Origin: Streptosporangium becharense
GTDB lineage: Bacteria; Actinomycetota; Actinomycetes; Streptosporangiales; Streptosporangiaceae
Direction: 5' to 3'
Length of the DNA stretch: 64,000 nt
Assembly (NCBI RefSeq): GCF_014204985.1
Contig: NZ_JACHMP010000001.1
Location: 3,534,001-3,598,000 of the forward strand
How positions within the stretch are numbered: position 1 is the stretch's first letter; each line of letters starts with the position of its first letter. A program made the translations under genes and the position numbers. The notes below the pieces were generated by a model that was given only the letters and a program-made list of their open reading frames with translations, did no database searches and was not told where the DNA came from. Below, piece after piece: positions 25,268 through 33,785 of this stretch.

Positions 25268-27802
25268 TCAGAAGGGGGCGGGGACGCTCGCCACGGCGGC
25301 GCCGAAGAGCAGGACGTCCCGGCGGGTGCTGAGCCGCAGCACCGGGTCACGGCCGAGGGGGGTGCGGAAGCGGTCGACGTCCGTGCCGAAGGTCACGCCC
25401 GTGCCCACCGAGCCGGGGACGGAGCCGTCGAAGGGGTTGCGCGGGTCGCGGTCGCCGCCGGTGGGCCGCAGCGTCCGGCCGCCCAGCGCCACGCGGTCTC
25501 CCCGCACGTCCGCGTCCCCCTCCCAGGTCACCAGGGTGAGGTTCGCGGGCGCGGCGGCGGAGGCCAGTCCGCCGAGCCGGACGTTCAACACGCGGCGTTC
25601 CCGGTCGAGCACCGCCGCGGCGTCGACGACCACGACCCGGCTGTACGGCCGGAGCTGATCGGCGGTGATGACCACCAGGCTCCACCCGGCGTGCCGCGAG
25701 ACGCCGGGCCGCAACGACGGATCGGCCGCCCAGTACGTCCCGCCGGCTCTGCCGAGCAGTCGTGTCACGTCGGCGAAAGCCTGATAGCCCCAGCCCGCGG
25801 GCAGTCGCCGCTCCACCACCCGGGACGCCTTCACCCGGCGGTACCGGGCGTCACCCGGCACCCTGAACCTGATCGTCCGGTCGCCGGGCCGCGCGCTCGC
25901 CGACCAGTAGAGCCCGGCCCACACCACCTCTCCCGACGCCGGGACACGCAACCGGGCGGCGCTCGAACTGCTCGTCGAGGGATCCCCGTCACGGTCGACG
26001 GGACGCATCTCCCAGTGGTCGTTGTCGCGCACTCCGCCCCTGCGCGCACGGGCCCGTTCGCATCCGGCGTGGTCGGCGGGGCAGCTCAGCAGGGTGTTGC
26101 CGATCGCCGAGACGGCCACCCTGCCGTCGGTGGCGAACCTCGCGGGGGTGCCGTGGGTCCGCACCCCGCCATGCGACCTGGCCGTCACCCGGGCCCCCGT
26201 CGTGCGGACCCTGACCGAGGGAGCCGCCCCCTCGGCCGCTGCGGCCGACACCAGGACCCGCAGGAAGACAGCGGTGGCGCGGCCGGGCTCCAGCGGGCCG
26301 CGCACACACCGCGCGCCCCGGCTCCGCACCCGGCAGGACCAGCCGTCGACCGTGCCGACCGGTGTGACGCCGCCGGGTGCGGCCCGCCCACGTCCGGCTC
26401 CCACCAGCGGCGCCACACCCCGGGGCAGGGTGACGTCGGCGACGACCTCCCCGCTCTCCTTCCGGCCCGTGTTGCGCATGCGTACGGCCACGATGCCGGT
26501 CTCCGACCTGACGAGCGCACCCAGCACGTCGATCCTGGCGGCCAACCGGGGCACGGCCTCCGCCTCTTCCGGGAGGATCCGGCCGGGATCCCCCTGCGAG
26601 GCGCCGCCGTGGCCCGCGGCCGGGGAACCGGCGGCTCCGCCCGGTCCCCCGGGGTCCGTTCCCGGGGAGCCGGGACCCGCGCCGGAGAGGCCCGGACCCG
26701 TGCGCGGGGAGCCGGGGTCGGCGCGGTGAGCGGCGGGCCCCTCCCCGGAAGGGGTGACGACGCCGGAGGGCTCCGGGGCGGGGGTGACGACGTCGGGGAG
26801 CCCCGACGCGGGAGCACCGACGCCGGAGGGCTCCGGCGTCGGAGCGACGACGATCGGCTCGGGGGCGACGAGCGGCGGGGGCGTCGGCTCCTCCGCCGAC
26901 ACCAGCACGAGCGCCGCCGCCACCATGACGGCGGTGACCGCCGCGCCGGTCATGACGGCCCGCCGCACGGGCCGGGACGCCCGCCGCCACCGGATGGCCG
27001 GGCCCCTCCCGGGCACGGCGCCCGCGCCGCGGGCCGCCGCCAGATACCCGGCGAACGCGGGGCCCGCGACGAGCGGGCCGATGACGGCGCGCAGGGTCTT
27101 CGTGACGCCCGCCAGTTCGGCGAGCACCCGGCGGCAGCCGGAGCAGGTGTCCAGGTGCTCGTCCACCGCCCTGCTCAGGTCGTGGCCGAGGTCACCCCGG
27201 ACGTACGGGCCCAGCCCGGCCAGCGGCGCGCGGCACTCCGGCCGCGGTCTCCCGGCCAGGTGGACGCGGAGGCACGCCTGGCGCATGCCCTCGCGCGCCC
27301 GGTGCGCGAGCACCGCCGCGTCGTCCGCCGTCAGGCCCAGCAGCGGTGCGACGTCGGCCGGTCCGGCCCCCTCGACGTCGACGTGCCACAGGACGAGCCG
27401 CCACCTCTCGGGCAGGGACAGGAAGGCCTTGGCGACGGGAGAGCGTTCCAGGCCCGCCAGCGCCGGGTCGACGAGGGGCACGCCGGGGTCGAAGAGCTCG
27501 ACCGCCCCGGCCTGCGGACGACCGGACAGGCCTGAGCGGTCGCGGACCGCACGGCGGAGCGCGGTGAGCAGGTACGGCCGGAACGCCTGCTCGGGGCCGC
27601 AACCCCGGCCGATGACATGGTGGACCCTGGCGAAGGTCTCCTCGACGATCCGTGCCGCCTCGGTCTCGTCCGCGACGAGCCGGCGGACCAGGGCCCACGC
27701 CGCAGAGACGTGCCGCCGTTGGAGTCGCCGGTAGGCGGCGGCGGCGCCGTTCCTGGTCGCGGCCAGCAGCTCGGCGTCCCCCCGAGAGGCTCTCACACTC
27801 AT
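25268..27802 (-). CDS. Sigma factor fused to zinc-finger anti-sigma, membrane helix and extracellular domain
   Basis: This is one 844-residue protein. Residues 10-90 resemble sigma-70 region 2 and 120-180 region 4 (FLSLPERWRLVLWHVDVEGAG...). Residues 205-225 hold a HxxxCxxC zinc finger (H216, C220, C223) as in ECF anti-sigma factors. A membrane helix lies at about 283-303. A Pro/Thr/Gly-rich linker runs to about 430. The outer part has a beta-sandwich-like domain and a C-terminal region resembling DUF3344 (GNTLLSCPADHAGC...VVWAGLYWSASA...). Sigma/anti-sigma fusions with extracellular domains are known in some actinobacterial ECF groups and imply release by proteolysis. GTGAGG precedes the ATG by 5 nt. 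It is divergent from pyrE. Confidence 0.82.
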   Translation of the reverse strand: MSVRASRGDAELLAATRNGAAAAYRRLQRRHVSAAWALVRRLVADETEAARIVEETFARVHHVIGRGCGPEQAFRPYLLTALRRAVRDRSGLSGRPQAGAVELFDPGVPLVDPALAGLERSPVAKAFLSLPERWRLVLWHVDVEGAGPADVAPLLGLTADDAAVLAHRAREGMRQACLRVHLAGRPRPECRAPLAGLGPYVRGDLGHDLSRAVDEHLDTCSGCRRVLAELAGVTKTLRAVIGPLVAGPAFAGYLAAARGAGAVPGRGPAIRWRRASRPVRRAVMTGAAVTAVMVAAALVLVSAEEPTPPPLVAPEPIVVAPTPEPSGVGAPASGLPDVVTPAPEPSGVVTPSGEGPAAHRADPGSPRTGPGLSGAGPGSPGTDPGGPGGAAGSPAAGHGGASQGDPGRILPEEAEAVPRLAARIDVLGALVRSETGIVAVRMRNTGRKESGEVVADVTLPRGVAPLVGAGRGRAAPGGVTPVGTVDGWSCRVRSRGARCVRGPLEPGRATAVFLRVLVSAAAAEGAAPSVRVRTTGARVTARSHGGVRTHGTPARFATDGRVAVSAIGNTLLSCPADHAGCERARARRGGVRDNDHWEMRPVDRDGDPSTSSSSAARLRVPASGEVVWAGLYWSASARPGDRTIRFRVPGDARYRRVKASRVVERRLPAGWGYQAFADVTRLLGRAGGTYWAADPSLRPGVSRHAGWSLVVITADQLRPYSRVVVVDAAAVLDRERRVLNVRLGGLASAAAPANLTLVTWEGDADVRGDRVALGGRTLRPTGGDRDPRNPFDGSVPGSVGTGVTFGTDVDRFRTPLGRDPVLRLSTRRDVLLFGAAVASVPAPF

Positions 27803-27939
27803 TGTGACCTCACCATTACCCTGGGTTTCCTGCCCGATGATTGCGCAGTCGGCGCCGCCGCCGAACCCGTATCGCGTTTTTGCCACCGGACGCCCGCCGC
27901 CGTGTACGGGCCCGTTCCGGGCACCGTGCCGGCCACCCC

Positions 27940-27945
27940 TAACCT
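27940..27945 (+). promoter_or_regulatory. -10 element of pyrE
   Basis: TAACCT ends 7 nt before the pyrE ATG and there is no Shine-Dalgarno, so a leaderless transcript is expected. Confidence 0.45.
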
Positions 27946-27952
27946 TGTTGCC

Positions 27953-28489
27953 ATGAGCGATCGCGAGAACCTGCTGGCCGAGATCAAGGGCAAAGGCGTC
28001 GTGCACGGCAAGGTCGTGCTCTCCTCCGGCATGGAGGCCGACTTCTACGTGGACATGCGCCGGGTGACCCTCGACGGGCGGGCCGCGCCGCTGGTGGGCC
28101 GGGTCATGCTGGATCTGACCGAGGATCTGGACTACGAGGCGGTCGGCGGCCTGACGCTGGGCGCCGACCCGGTGGCGACCGCCATGCTGCACGCGGCGGC
28201 GGCACGGGGCAGGAGCCTCGACGCGTTCGTGGTGCGCAAGGCGCAGAAGGCGCACGGCATGCAGCGCCGGATCGAGGGGCCGGACGTCGCGGGGCGGCGG
28301 GTCCTCGCGGTGGAGGACACCTCCACCACCGGTGGTTCCCCGCTGACCGCGGTGGAGGCGTTGCGCGAGGCGGGCGCCGAGGTGGTGGCGGTGGCCACGA
28401 TCGTCGACCGGGGCGCCGCGGCGGCGATCGCCGCCGCGGGCCTGCCGTACCGGAGCGCCTACAGCCTGGCCGACCTCGGCCTGGCCTGA
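27953..28489 (+). CDS. pyrE: Orotate phosphoribosyltransferase
   Basis: This 178-residue enzyme makes orotidine monophosphate from orotate and PRPP, the fifth step of pyrimidine synthesis. The PRPP-binding signature VLAVEDTSTTGGSP is at 117-130, and the mobile-loop Lys/His stretch (RKAQKAHGM) is at about 95-103. The length and start (LLAEIKGKGVVHGKVVLSSG) match the actinobacterial PyrE type. It stands alone, away from other pyr genes, as in many actinobacteria. Confidence 0.93.
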   Translation: MSDRENLLAEIKGKGVVHGKVVLSSGMEADFYVDMRRVTLDGRAAPLVGRVMLDLTEDLDYEAVGGLTLGADPVATAMLHAAAARGRSLDAFVVRKAQKAHGMQRRIEGPDVAGRRVLAVEDTSTTGGSPLTAVEALREAGAEVVAVATIVDRGAAAAIAAAGLPYRSAYSLADLGLA

Positions 28490-28532
28490 GCCGATCCCTG
28501 CCGAGCCCGTCGGCGGACCGGCGGGCGGACCG

Positions 28533-28910
28533 CTAACGCTCCGCGAACCCGTCCCGCACCGTGAACTCCTCCTCGCTCACCGGTGTGCCGTCCTCATCGA
28601 CCTCCTGGTAGTCGATCGTGCAGGAGACACCCCGACCGGCACACAGGCGGGTCAACTGCCGCAGCCACCCGGCCGCCTCGTCCAGCGTGCCGCCGGTGTG
28701 GCCCTCCAGCAGGAAGTAAGGGGCGTTCGGCGGTCTGATGAGAGCGTTGTAGCAGTAGAGGTAGATCGTCTCATCCTCGTACGTCATCTCCTCTCCGAAG
28801 AGCCGGATCTTGACGTGGAGCGCGTCGGTCCTCAGCCAGTCGCGGAGCAACCCGGCGACGAGTTCGTAGTCGCCGGTGTCGATCGAGCCGCAGAAACTCA
28901 CCTGGTTCAT
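28533..28910 (-). CDS. Conserved-looking hypothetical protein
   Basis: This 125-residue soluble protein is not from a family I recognise. It has mixed alpha/beta character, several aromatic residues (IYLYCYNALIRPPNAPYFLL), Cys at residues 7, 53 and two further on, and an acidic C terminus. GAGAGG precedes the ATG. Codon use is normal for the window. It is followed upstream on the same strand by a small membrane protein gene 30 bp away, so the two may be cotranscribed. Confidence 0.6.
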   Translation of the reverse strand: MNQVSFCGSIDTGDYELVAGLLRDWLRTDALHVKIRLFGEEMTYEDETIYLYCYNALIRPPNAPYFLLEGHTGGTLDEAAGWLRQLTRLCAGRGVSCTIDYQEVDEDGTPVSEEEFTVRDGFAER

Positions 28911-28940
28911 CGCCGTCCTCTCCGGGGCACCGGACCCCGG

Positions 28941-29375
28941 TCAGTCTTCGCGGGAGACGGTGAACTCCTGGCGCTCTCCCGCCTCTCCCGGGTCACGGGC
29001 GGCCCCGTTCGCCAGCACACGAACGGACGCCGCGTCGGCCAGCACCACGTCGACCTTGGGGTCGAAGGAGCGGAACTGCTCGCCGGCGACCATCTCCCGG
29101 TCGAGCAGCACGTCGCCCCCGGTGACCTTGAGGAAGACCGTGGGGCAGGTGTCCCGCAGGCACTCGACGAGAACCGTGGGAACCCGGTCGTCGCCGGGAG
29201 GCGAAGACTCGGCGGTCGCCGCGGCGGTGGGCGACGCGACCGGCTCGGTGCCGGACCGGAGGGCTCCGAACAACGAGAAGGCCCCGATCACGACCAGGGC
29301 GACGAGCGCCAGCACCGCCAGACCGGCCAAGGCCAGGCGCGCGATCCCCATCGGGTCAGACCTGTGGCGTCCCAC
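28941..29375 (-). CDS. Small single-pass membrane protein
   Basis: The protein has 144 residues with one membrane helix at about 11-36 (IARLALAGLAVLALVALVVIG). A Ser/Pro/Thr linker follows, then an outer domain of about 85 residues with two Cys (ECLRDTCP) that could pair. No enzymatic motif is seen. The start is the GTG at 29375: TACTCT lies exactly 7 nt upstream, so the mRNA should be leaderless. It may play an envelope role, but the function is unknown. Confidence 0.65.
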   Translation of the reverse strand: MGRHRSDPMGIARLALAGLAVLALVALVVIGAFSLFGALRSGTEPVASPTAAATAESSPPGDDRVPTVLVECLRDTCPTVFLKVTGGDVLLDREMVAGEQFRSFDPKVDVVLADAASVRVLANGAARDPGEAGERQEFTVSRED

Positions 29376-29590
29376 ACAGTGGAGAGTAGCGGTTTGTGAG
29401 GAGATCTCACGACCGGCCTGCGATATCGGTCGCCCCGACCGGCCCGCGGGCCGGCGTCGGGGGATCTCACGCGGCTCGAAGTGTTGGCGGAGCTATCCGC
29501 CTGGGAAGGAACCCGGAATACTGGCCCACGGGCAGTGTCTCCATAGCCCCGCGCCAGCTGTTCACAGCCGTCTCCAGGGAGATGACACCC

Positions 29591-30613
29591 ATGCCTATCG
29601 CGACTCCAGAGGTCTACGCCGAGATGCTCGACCGGGCCAAGGCAGGCGGGTTCGCCTACCCGGCCATCAACGTGACCTCCTCCCAGACCCTCAACGCAGC
29701 GCTCAGAGGTTTCGCCGAAGCGGAGAGCGACGGCATCATCCAGGTGTCGACCGGCGGCGCCGAGTTCCTCTCGGGCACCACGGTCAAGGACATGGTGACC
29801 GGTTCCGTGGCCCTGGCGGAGTACGCCCGCGTCGTCGCGGCCAAGTACCCGGTGACGGTGGCGCTGCACACCGACCACTGCCCCAAGGACAAGCTGCCCG
29901 GGTTCGTACGCCCGTTGCTCGACATCTCCCTTGAGCGGGTGGCCAAGGGCCAGGACCCGTTGTTCCAGTCGCACATGTGGGACGGTTCCGCGGTACCGCT
30001 GGAGGAGAATCTGGAGATCGCCAAGGAGCTCCTGGAGAAGACGGCCCGTGCACGGATCGTCCTGGAGGTCGAGATCGGCGTGGTCGGCGGCGAGGAGGAC
30101 GGCGTCGTCGGCGAGATCAACGACAAGCTCTACACCACCGCCGAGGACGCCCTGGCGACGGCCGAGGCCCTGGGCGTCGGTGAGCAGGGCCGTTACATGC
30201 TCGCGGCGACCTTCGGCAACGTGCACGGCGTCTACAAGCCGGGCCACGTCAAGCTCCGTCCGGGCGTGCTCAAGGAGATCCAGGAGGCGGTCGGCGCCAA
30301 GTACGGCAAGGAGAAGCCGTTCGACCTGGTCTTCCACGGCGGTTCCGGTTCGCTGCTGGAGGAGATCCACGAGGCCATCTCGTACGGCGTCATCAAGATG
30401 AACATCGACACCGACACGCAGTACGCCTTCACCCGCCCGATCGCCGATCACATGTTCAAGAACTACGACGGCGTGCTCAAGGTCGACGGTGACGTCGGCA
30501 ACAAGAAGACCTACGACCCGCGCTCCTACGGCAAGGCCGCCGAGGCCTCGATGGCGGCGCGCATCGTCGAGGCCGCGCAGCACCTGAAGTCCGCCGGGAC
30601 GAAGATCTCCTGA
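29591..30613 (+). CDS. fba: Fructose-bisphosphate aldolase, class II
   Basis: This 340-residue zinc aldolase of glycolysis and gluconeogenesis cleaves fructose 1,6-bisphosphate to DHAP and glyceraldehyde 3-phosphate. The catalytic/zinc block ALHTDHCPKDK places D95 and H96; further zinc ligands lie in the FGNVHGVYKPG and FHGGSGS blocks, and the substrate Asp in VIKMNIDTDTQ. The start at 29591 follows CAGGGAGA. Gene order aldolase - DUF3151 - purA is also seen in mycobacteria. A strong terminator hairpin follows. Confidence 0.96.
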   Translation: MPIATPEVYAEMLDRAKAGGFAYPAINVTSSQTLNAALRGFAEAESDGIIQVSTGGAEFLSGTTVKDMVTGSVALAEYARVVAAKYPVTVALHTDHCPKDKLPGFVRPLLDISLERVAKGQDPLFQSHMWDGSAVPLEENLEIAKELLEKTARARIVLEVEIGVVGGEEDGVVGEINDKLYTTAEDALATAEALGVGEQGRYMLAATFGNVHGVYKPGHVKLRPGVLKEIQEAVGAKYGKEKPFDLVFHGGSGSLLEEIHEAISYGVIKMNIDTDTQYAFTRPIADHMFKNYDGVLKVDGDVGNKKTYDPRSYGKAAEASMAARIVEAAQHLKSAGTKIS

Positions 30614-30632
30614 TCCGGGCCCCGCGGCACTC

Positions 30633-30674
30633 GTCCCGCCGGGGAGAACGGCTCCCCGTTCCGCCCGGCGGGAC
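30633..30674 (+). terminator. Terminator after the aldolase gene
   Basis: An outer 11-bp stem (30633-30643 with 30664-30674) overlaps an alternative inner hairpin (30641-30646 with 30652-30657). It begins 20 nt after the stop codon. Confidence 0.7.
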
Positions 30675-30874
30675 GGGTGACCGCTGTGCGGGGTTCGCGC
30701 TTGGGGCATGCCGTCCCCGTCCCCGGGGTTCGCGCTCGGGAGCCCGTTCCCGGGAGGTTCCCCGGGTCCCGCGCACCGGAGGTCGCGTGCGGTGTGACCC
30801 CGGCGGGGACGCGGTCCGTCCGCCGGGCGAAGCCGGCAAGCCGCCGCGCGGACCCAGCAAGTACTCTCCCTGGC

Positions 30875-31297
30875 ATGACGGAATCGCACGAGAACCTTCT
30901 CGCCGGCCCACCGCCCACCCTGCTGCCGGACGTCCCCGAGGCCCGGGAGGCGCTGGAGTCCGGCGCCCAGGCATCCGACGTCGCCGCGCGTTTCCCCGCC
31001 TACCCCGCCGCGTGGGCGACTCTCGCCGATGAGTACTTCGCCGCGGGTCACGCCGTGACGTCGTACGCCTTCGCCCGGACCGGTTACCACCGCGGCCTCG
31101 ACCAGCTCCGCAGGGCCGGTTGGAAGGGGCACGGCCCGATTCCCTGGGCACACGCCCCCAACCGCGGTTTCCTGCGGTGCCTGTACGCGCTGGCCCGGGC
31201 CGCCCAGAGCATCGGGGAGAAGGACGAGGCCGAGCGCTGCCTCCAGTTCCTGAAGGACTCCAGCACCGAGGCCGCCGCGGAGCTGACGGGCGCCTGA
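30875..31297 (+). CDS. DUF3151 family protein
   Basis: This 140-residue helical, TPR-like protein is of unknown function. The signature region reads YPAAWATLADEYF...SYAFARTGYHRGLDQLRRAGWKGHGPIPW...NRGFLRCLYALARAA, which matches DUF3151 throughout. The family is confined to actinobacteria and commonly lies between the class II aldolase and purA genes, as here. TACTCT ends 7 nt before the ATG and there is no Shine-Dalgarno, so it is probably leaderless. Confidence 0.85.
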   Translation: MTESHENLLAGPPPTLLPDVPEAREALESGAQASDVAARFPAYPAAWATLADEYFAAGHAVTSYAFARTGYHRGLDQLRRAGWKGHGPIPWAHAPNRGFLRCLYALARAAQSIGEKDEAERCLQFLKDSSTEAAAELTGA

Positions 31298-31305
31298 CCA
31301 GCGGT

Positions 31306-31337
31306 GGGGATCTCCTTCCACCAGGTGGGAGATCCCC
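31306..31337 (+). terminator. Terminator after the DUF3151 gene
   Basis: A 10-bp stem pairs GGGGATCTCC with GGAGATCCCC around a 12-nt loop, 9 nt after the stop codon. Confidence 0.7.
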
Positions 31338-31374
31338 ATATCGGACGGCGTCGGGTATTCTCTCCTCGCAAGAG

Positions 31375-31409
31375 CCCCTGTCGCGATTGCGTCAGGGGTT
31401 TTCGTTTTT
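31375..31409 (+). terminator. Intrinsic terminator directly upstream of purA
   Basis: CCCCTG pairs with CAGGGG (31375-31380 with 31393-31398) and is followed by TTTTCGTTTTT, a rare T-tract for this genome. It ends 18 nt before the purA start codon. It may block read-through or act as an attenuator in the purA leader. Confidence 0.65.
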
Positions 31410-31426
31410 GCGGTGGGAGATTCACG

Positions 31427-32710
31427 ATGCCGGCTGTCGTTCTCGTTGGTGCCCAGTGGGGCGATGAGGGCAAGGGTAAGGCGACCGACCTGCTCGGTGA
31501 CCAGGTCGACTACGTCGTCAGATACCAAGGGGGCAACAACGCGGGGCACACGGTCGTCATCGGCGACCAGAAGTACGCCCTGCACCTCCTGCCGACGGGA
31601 GTGCTCTCCCCGAACGTCATCCCCGTGATCGGCAACGGTGTCGTCATCGACCCGGGCGTGCTGCTCGGCGAGATCGACGGCCTCCAGGCGCGCGGGGTGT
31701 CCTCGGAGCGGCTGTTGATCTCCGCCAACGCGCACCTGATCATGCCGCACCACAAGGCCATCGACAAGGTGACCGAGCGCTACCTCGGCAAGGCGAGGAT
31801 CGGGACCACCGGGCGTGGCATCGGTCCCGCGTACGGCGACAAGATCTACCGGATGGGGGTGCGGGTCCAGGACCTGCTCGACCCGGGCATCCTGCAGAAG
31901 AAGATCGAAGTCGCGCTGAACGAGAAGAACCAGATCCTCACCAAGATCTACAACCGGCGGGCGATCGACGCCGACAAGGTCCTGGAGGAGTACCTCGGCT
32001 ACGCCGAGCGCCTCAAGCCGCACATCGCCGACACCTCGCTGATCCTCGGCAAGGCCCTCGACGAGGGCAAGGTCGTGCTGCTGGAGGGTGGCCAGGGCAA
32101 CCTGCTGGACATCGACCACGGCACCTACCCGTTCGTCACCTCCTCCTCCCCGACGAGCGGCGGCGCCTGCTCGGGCTCGGGCATCCCGCCGACGCGGCTC
32201 ACCCGGGTGATCGGCATCCTCAAGGCGTACACCACCCGCGTCGGCTCCGGCCCATTCCCGACGGAGCTGGAGGACGAGATGGGCGACTGGCTGCGCAAGA
32301 CCGGCGGCGAGTACGGCGTGACCACCGGCCGCAACCGGCGCTGCGGCTGGTTCGACGCGGTGATCGCCCGCTACGCCACCAGGATCAACGGCGTCACCGA
32401 CTACTTCCTGACCAAGCTGGACGTGTTGTCCGGCCTGGACCGGATCCCCGTCTGCGTGGCGTACGAGGTCGACGGGGTGCGCCACGACGAGATCCCGATG
32501 ACCCAGACCGACTTCCACCACGCCAAGCCGGTGTACGAGGAGTTCCCCGGCTGGAAGGAGGACATCACCGGTGCCAGGAGCTTCGAGGACCTGCCCGCCA
32601 ACGCGCAGGCGTACGTCAAGGCCCTGGAGGAGATGAGCGGCGCCCGGATCTCCGCCATCGGGGTCGGCCCCGGCCGCACCGAGACGCTCCAGATCCACCC
32701 GCTGATCTAG
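31427..32710 (+). CDS. purA: Adenylosuccinate synthetase
   Basis: This 427-residue enzyme couples IMP, aspartate and GTP to form adenylosuccinate, the first committed step to AMP. The GTP-binding signature GDEGKGK is at 12-18, followed by [21 protein letters not shown], the [21 protein letters not shown] block and the C-terminal GPGRTETL. The length is normal. GGTGGGAG precedes the ATG. It is soluble and homodimeric in the family. A terminator-like hairpin lies between the likely promoter and the gene. Confidence 0.97.
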   Translation: MPAVVLVGAQWGDEGKGKATDLLGDQVDYVVRYQGGNNAGHTVVIGDQKYALHLLPTGVLSPNVIPVIGNGVVIDPGVLLGEIDGLQARGVSSERLLISANAHLIMPHHKAIDKVTERYLGKARIGTTGRGIGPAYGDKIYRMGVRVQDLLDPGILQKKIEVALNEKNQILTKIYNRRAIDADKVLEEYLGYAERLKPHIADTSLILGKALDEGKVVLLEGGQGNLLDIDHGTYPFVTSSSPTSGGACSGSGIPPTRLTRVIGILKAYTTRVGSGPFPTELEDEMGDWLRKTGGEYGVTTGRNRRCGWFDAVIARYATRINGVTDYFLTKLDVLSGLDRIPVCVAYEVDGVRHDEIPMTQTDFHHAKPVYEEFPGWKEDITGARSFEDLPANAQAYVKALEEMSGARISAIGVGPGRTETLQIHPLI

Positions 32711-32714
32711 CCGC

Positions 32715-32766
32715 CTCCGGTCGCGGCTCGCGTCCCGCCGCGCGGGTGCGCGAGCCGCAACCGGAG
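32715..32766 (+). terminator. Long hairpin terminator after purA
   Basis: Arms 32715-32732 and 32749-32766 pair over 17 of 18 positions. It begins 5 nt after the purA stop and ends before the promoter of the next gene. Confidence 0.8.
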
Positions 32767-32784
32767 ATCGGCGGGCGGGGTCGG

Positions 32785-32790
32785 TACAGT
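32785..32790 (+). promoter_or_regulatory. -10 element of the glycerophosphodiesterase gene
   Basis: TACAGT ends 6 nt before the GTG start at 32797, again the leaderless layout. Confidence 0.45.
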
Positions 32791-32796
32791 CCCCCT

Positions 32797-33723
32797 GTGC
32801 ATGCCGAGATTCATGGCCACCGCGGGGCACGCGGGCTCCGGCCCGAGAACACGCTGCCCGGTCTCGCCCACGCCCTGGAGGTGGGCGTCGACGCGCTGGA
32901 GTTCGACGTCGCGCTGACGGCCGACCGGCGCCTGGTCCTCACCCACGACCTCACCGTGTCCTCGGTCACCAGCGCCGACGTCCGCCCGGCCTTCCCCGGC
33001 GACCCCCGCTACCCGTACGTGGGCAGGCCCGTCCGTGAGCTCACGCTGGCGCAGCTGCGCACCCTGGAGTGCGGGGTGCGCAGACCGCGTCACGCCGGCG
33101 ACCGGTTCGCCCCCACGCAGATCCCGGTTCCGGAGACCCGGATGCCGACTCTCGGGGCCGCGCTGGGGGTGGTGGACGCCTACGGCGCCGACGACGTCCG
33201 GGTGCACGTGGAACTGAAGTCGGACCCGACCCGGCCCGAGCTGAGCGCCGATCCCCGCGAGTTCACCGAGCTGGTGGTCGCCGAGCTCGACCGGCACCGC
33301 ATGCTCGACCGGGCGGCGATCCTCAGCTTCGACTGGCGGATCCTGCGGGTCGCCCGCTCACTCGTCCCGGCGACCCGGCGCTACGCCCTGATCGAGCGGG
33401 TCACCATGGACAGCGTCTGGCTCGACGGCCTCCACCTCGCGGACTTCGGCGACGACGTCCCGGCCGCCGCAGTGGAGGCGGGGGGCACCGCGCTCTCCCC
33501 GGAGCACGTGCTGGTCGACCAGGAGTTCGCGCGCCGGGCCGAGAGGGCCGGGATGCCGCTGGTGGCGTGGACCGTCAACGAACCCGGCCGGGCCGCCGAG
33601 CTGCTCGACCTCGGGGTGGTGGCGGTCGTCACCGACTATCCCGACCGGATGCGCGCGCTGTGGGCCGAACGGGGCATGCGCGTGCCGGAGCCGGTCGCCC
33701 CGACGCGCCGGGCGAGCGCCTAG
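32797..33723 (+). CDS. Glycerophosphodiester phosphodiesterase
   Basis: This 308-residue TIM-barrel enzyme has the GDPD signature near its start (GHRGARGLRPENTLPG with the catalytic His-Arg and Glu-Asn) and LTHDLTV for the second catalytic His. Further metal-binding acidic residues lie in EFDVALTADRR and HVELKSD. It hydrolyses glycerophosphodiesters to glycerol 3-phosphate and an alcohol. No signal peptide is seen, so it is a cytosolic form. The GTG at 32797 begins the homology only five residues before the motif. Confidence 0.9.
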   Translation: MHAEIHGHRGARGLRPENTLPGLAHALEVGVDALEFDVALTADRRLVLTHDLTVSSVTSADVRPAFPGDPRYPYVGRPVRELTLAQLRTLECGVRRPRHAGDRFAPTQIPVPETRMPTLGAALGVVDAYGADDVRVHVELKSDPTRPELSADPREFTELVVAELDRHRMLDRAAILSFDWRILRVARSLVPATRRYALIERVTMDSVWLDGLHLADFGDDVPAAAVEAGGTALSPEHVLVDQEFARRAERAGMPLVAWTVNEPGRAAELLDLGVVAVVTDYPDRMRALWAERGMRVPEPVAPTRRASA

Positions 33724-33735
33724 GAGCCGGGACAC

Positions 33736-33762
33736 GCGGGCCGGCGAACACGACCGGCCCGC
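33736..33762. terminator. Bidirectional terminator between GDPD and corA
   Basis: A 9-bp stem (33736-33744 with 33754-33762) sits in the short gap between two convergent genes and can serve both. Confidence 0.65.
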
Positions 33763-33785
33763 GGGGGCGGGGTCAGAGCCAGGGG

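Noticed and set aside
29288-32830. 1180-codon open frame on the minus strand across the aldolase, DUF3151 and purA genes
   Set aside because: It runs antisense to three certain housekeeping genes; there is no domain and its codon pattern mirrors the sense genes.
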